64,000 bases of DNA from Spiroplasma litorale (GTDB taxonomy: Bacteria > Bacillota_I > Bacilli_A > Mycoplasmatales > Mycoplasmataceae): positions 310,001-374,000 of the forward strand of contig NZ_CP012357.1 of the NCBI RefSeq assembly GCF_001267155.1, read 5' to 3'. Below the pieces are notes generated by a model. The model had not been told where the DNA came from. It was given only the letters and a program-made list of their open reading frames with translations, and searched no databases. Shown one piece after another: positions 63,118-64,000 of the stretch. The translations under genes were made by a program, and so were the position numbers. How positions within the stretch are numbered: position 1 is the stretch's first letter; every line of letters begins with the position of its first letter.

Positions 63118-64000
63118 ATTTTTTAATTGGATTTTTATTTTCTTTGTATTCTTTTAATTTTGTAACATAATTTTCTTTTAAAGTCTTTTTGTTTTCGTTA
63201 AACTCTTTTTTTAAATTATTTTTGTCTTCAATTGAAAGTTCCTTTTGTTTTAAATTAACAATAAGTTCTTTTCTTTTAGACTCTATAGTTCTTTTTAATT
63301 CATCTTTTTGATTGTTATGAAATAAAATATCTTTTTGTTTTTCTAAACCTCGAATTGTTAGTAATCCTGAATCCTCTCCAATGAGACCCTCAGATTTTGC
63401 GACAATCGTTGCAGTTGATACTCCACCAAGAACGTTCGCACCAGTTCTTCCCATATCAAATAAACCATCTAATGGAGCAATTACAGCAAGAACACTACCT
63501 ATAAATTCAGAAAACCCTATACCTCCAATTACACCAACAGTAACAACAGTAGCAGTACCTGGGACTCCTGCAATACCTAGAGACGCTACAATTGTAACAA
63601 ATAAAGAAATTATAAAGTATGTAAATAAACCCATAGAATGAGGAACATCAGAACCTGTTCAAAGGATACTAGTTGCAAGTCCTGATTGAATTCCTGCACA
63701 AGCTATTAAACCCATTGTTGTAGAAATTGGGGTTATACTACTTACAACCTTGTCTGAAATTTTCATTTTTTCAAGTGTGTTCATTGATACTGGTAATGTT
63801 GCATTTGATGATTGTGTTGCAAAACCTTGTATTAATGGTCTTCAAGATTCTTTTCATCATGCACCAATTTTAATTCGAGCTAAAAATATTTGCAGTGATA
63901 ATCAAATTATGGCAATAATAATTGCTAAGTATCCTATACCAATTACTTTACCAATATTTGCAAGCTCACCAATTGGTCTTGAAGTAATTGATGTTGATAA
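63116..64000 (-). CDS. Dicarboxylate/amino acid:cation symporter (SLC1/DAACS type), N-terminus outside the window
   Basis: The reading runs off the right edge, so the start is missing. The visible C-terminal part has the family signature GFATQSSNATLPVSMNTLEK (usual AFxTSSSxATLP), TTMGLIACAGIQSG, and the hairpin/TM8 region GVPGTATV and DGLFDMGRTGANVLG. These transporters bring in glutamate, aspartate or dicarboxylates (or cystine) with Na+ or H+. The last about 80 residues are a charged helical tail (KDELKRTIESKRKELIV, KNNLKKEFNENKKTL) beyond the normal end. Four or more UGA codons are Trp. It is convergent with rbfA. Confidence 0.88.

Noticed and set aside
1-64000. tRNA, rRNA, RNase P RNA, tmRNA and SRP RNA genes
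   Set aside because: I looked for T-loop (GGTTCAAATC-like) sequences and the conserved cores of the stable RNAs and found none. Faint matches such as GGTTCAAAC at 46118 lie inside coding sequence.
1-64000. CRISPR arrays, integrated phage or plectrovirus genes, replication origin
   Set aside because: No regularly spaced repeats, no phage structural or replication genes, and no dnaA or DnaA-box cluster were seen.

Overview
The window is very AT-rich bacterial DNA in which UGA must be read as tryptophan. PolC, DnaG, Lon, the PTS permease and most other long genes are continuous only with genetic code 4. With the low G+C content, the Firmicutes-type gene order and the gene set (ispH, BMP-type nucleoside transporter, lichenan/cellobiose-type PTS, many lipobox proteins), this points to a mollicute of the Spiroplasma-Mesoplasma-Entomoplasma group. 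I lean to Spiroplasma, but no 16S gene is present to settle it. All coordinates below use code 4.

Layout. 1-5146: end of rseP, then polC and rimP. 5180-7584: a C39 peptidase-ABC peptide exporter and a small membrane partner. 7616-8936: ybeY-dgkA-cdd. 8961-12285: four lineage-specific genes (two paralogous 237-residue proteins with a degenerate Fic-like motif, and two polytopic membrane proteins), sitting inside what is otherwise the classic Firmicutes order. 12298-20244: era-recO-glyS-dnaG-rpoD-trmK-nif3, the macromolecular synthesis cluster. 20237-21112: ispH, convergent. 21191-26341: membrane protein, large lipoprotein, a structured RNA candidate (24386-24506) and a 571-residue protein of unknown role. 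26365-29002: HAD phosphatase, NadD-YqeK fusion, MTA/SAH nucleosidase. 29064-34743: beta-glucoside module (GH1 enzyme, DUF3284-like protein, PTS IIB, IIC, IIA) with two 65-residue membrane proteins on the opposite strand. 34822-36942: hpt, methyltransferase, ROK kinase. 37113-42075: four long-coiled-coil, charged or Cys-rich proteins without recognised family. 42117-45903: tig and CIRCE-controlled lon. 45958-50473: ABC exporter, rarA, two unknown proteins. 50557-56651: nucleoside-type ABC importer with BMP lipoprotein. 56681-57891: a decayed IS3-family element. 57925-58991: DUF192-like protein and DJ-1/PfpI protein. 59103-63075: nusA-ylxR-ylxQ-infB-rbfA. 63116-end: dicarboxylate/amino-acid:cation symporter, partial.

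How it fits together. Information processing dominates: replication (PolC, DnaG, RarA, RecO), transcription (RpoD, NusA) and ribosome/translation (RimP, Era, YbeY, GlyRS, IF-2, RbfA, Tig). Nutrient capture follows: a beta-glucoside PTS with its phospho-glucosidase, a nucleoside importer linked to cdd, hpt and nucleosidase salvage, and an acidic amino acid symporter. The ancestral polC-rimP-nusA-infB block is split in two by about 54 kb. Several transporters carry long charged cytosolic tails. The least explained parts are the small RNA, the 8961-12285 cassette, the 37113-42075 coiled-coil cluster and the peptide exporter without a visible substrate.
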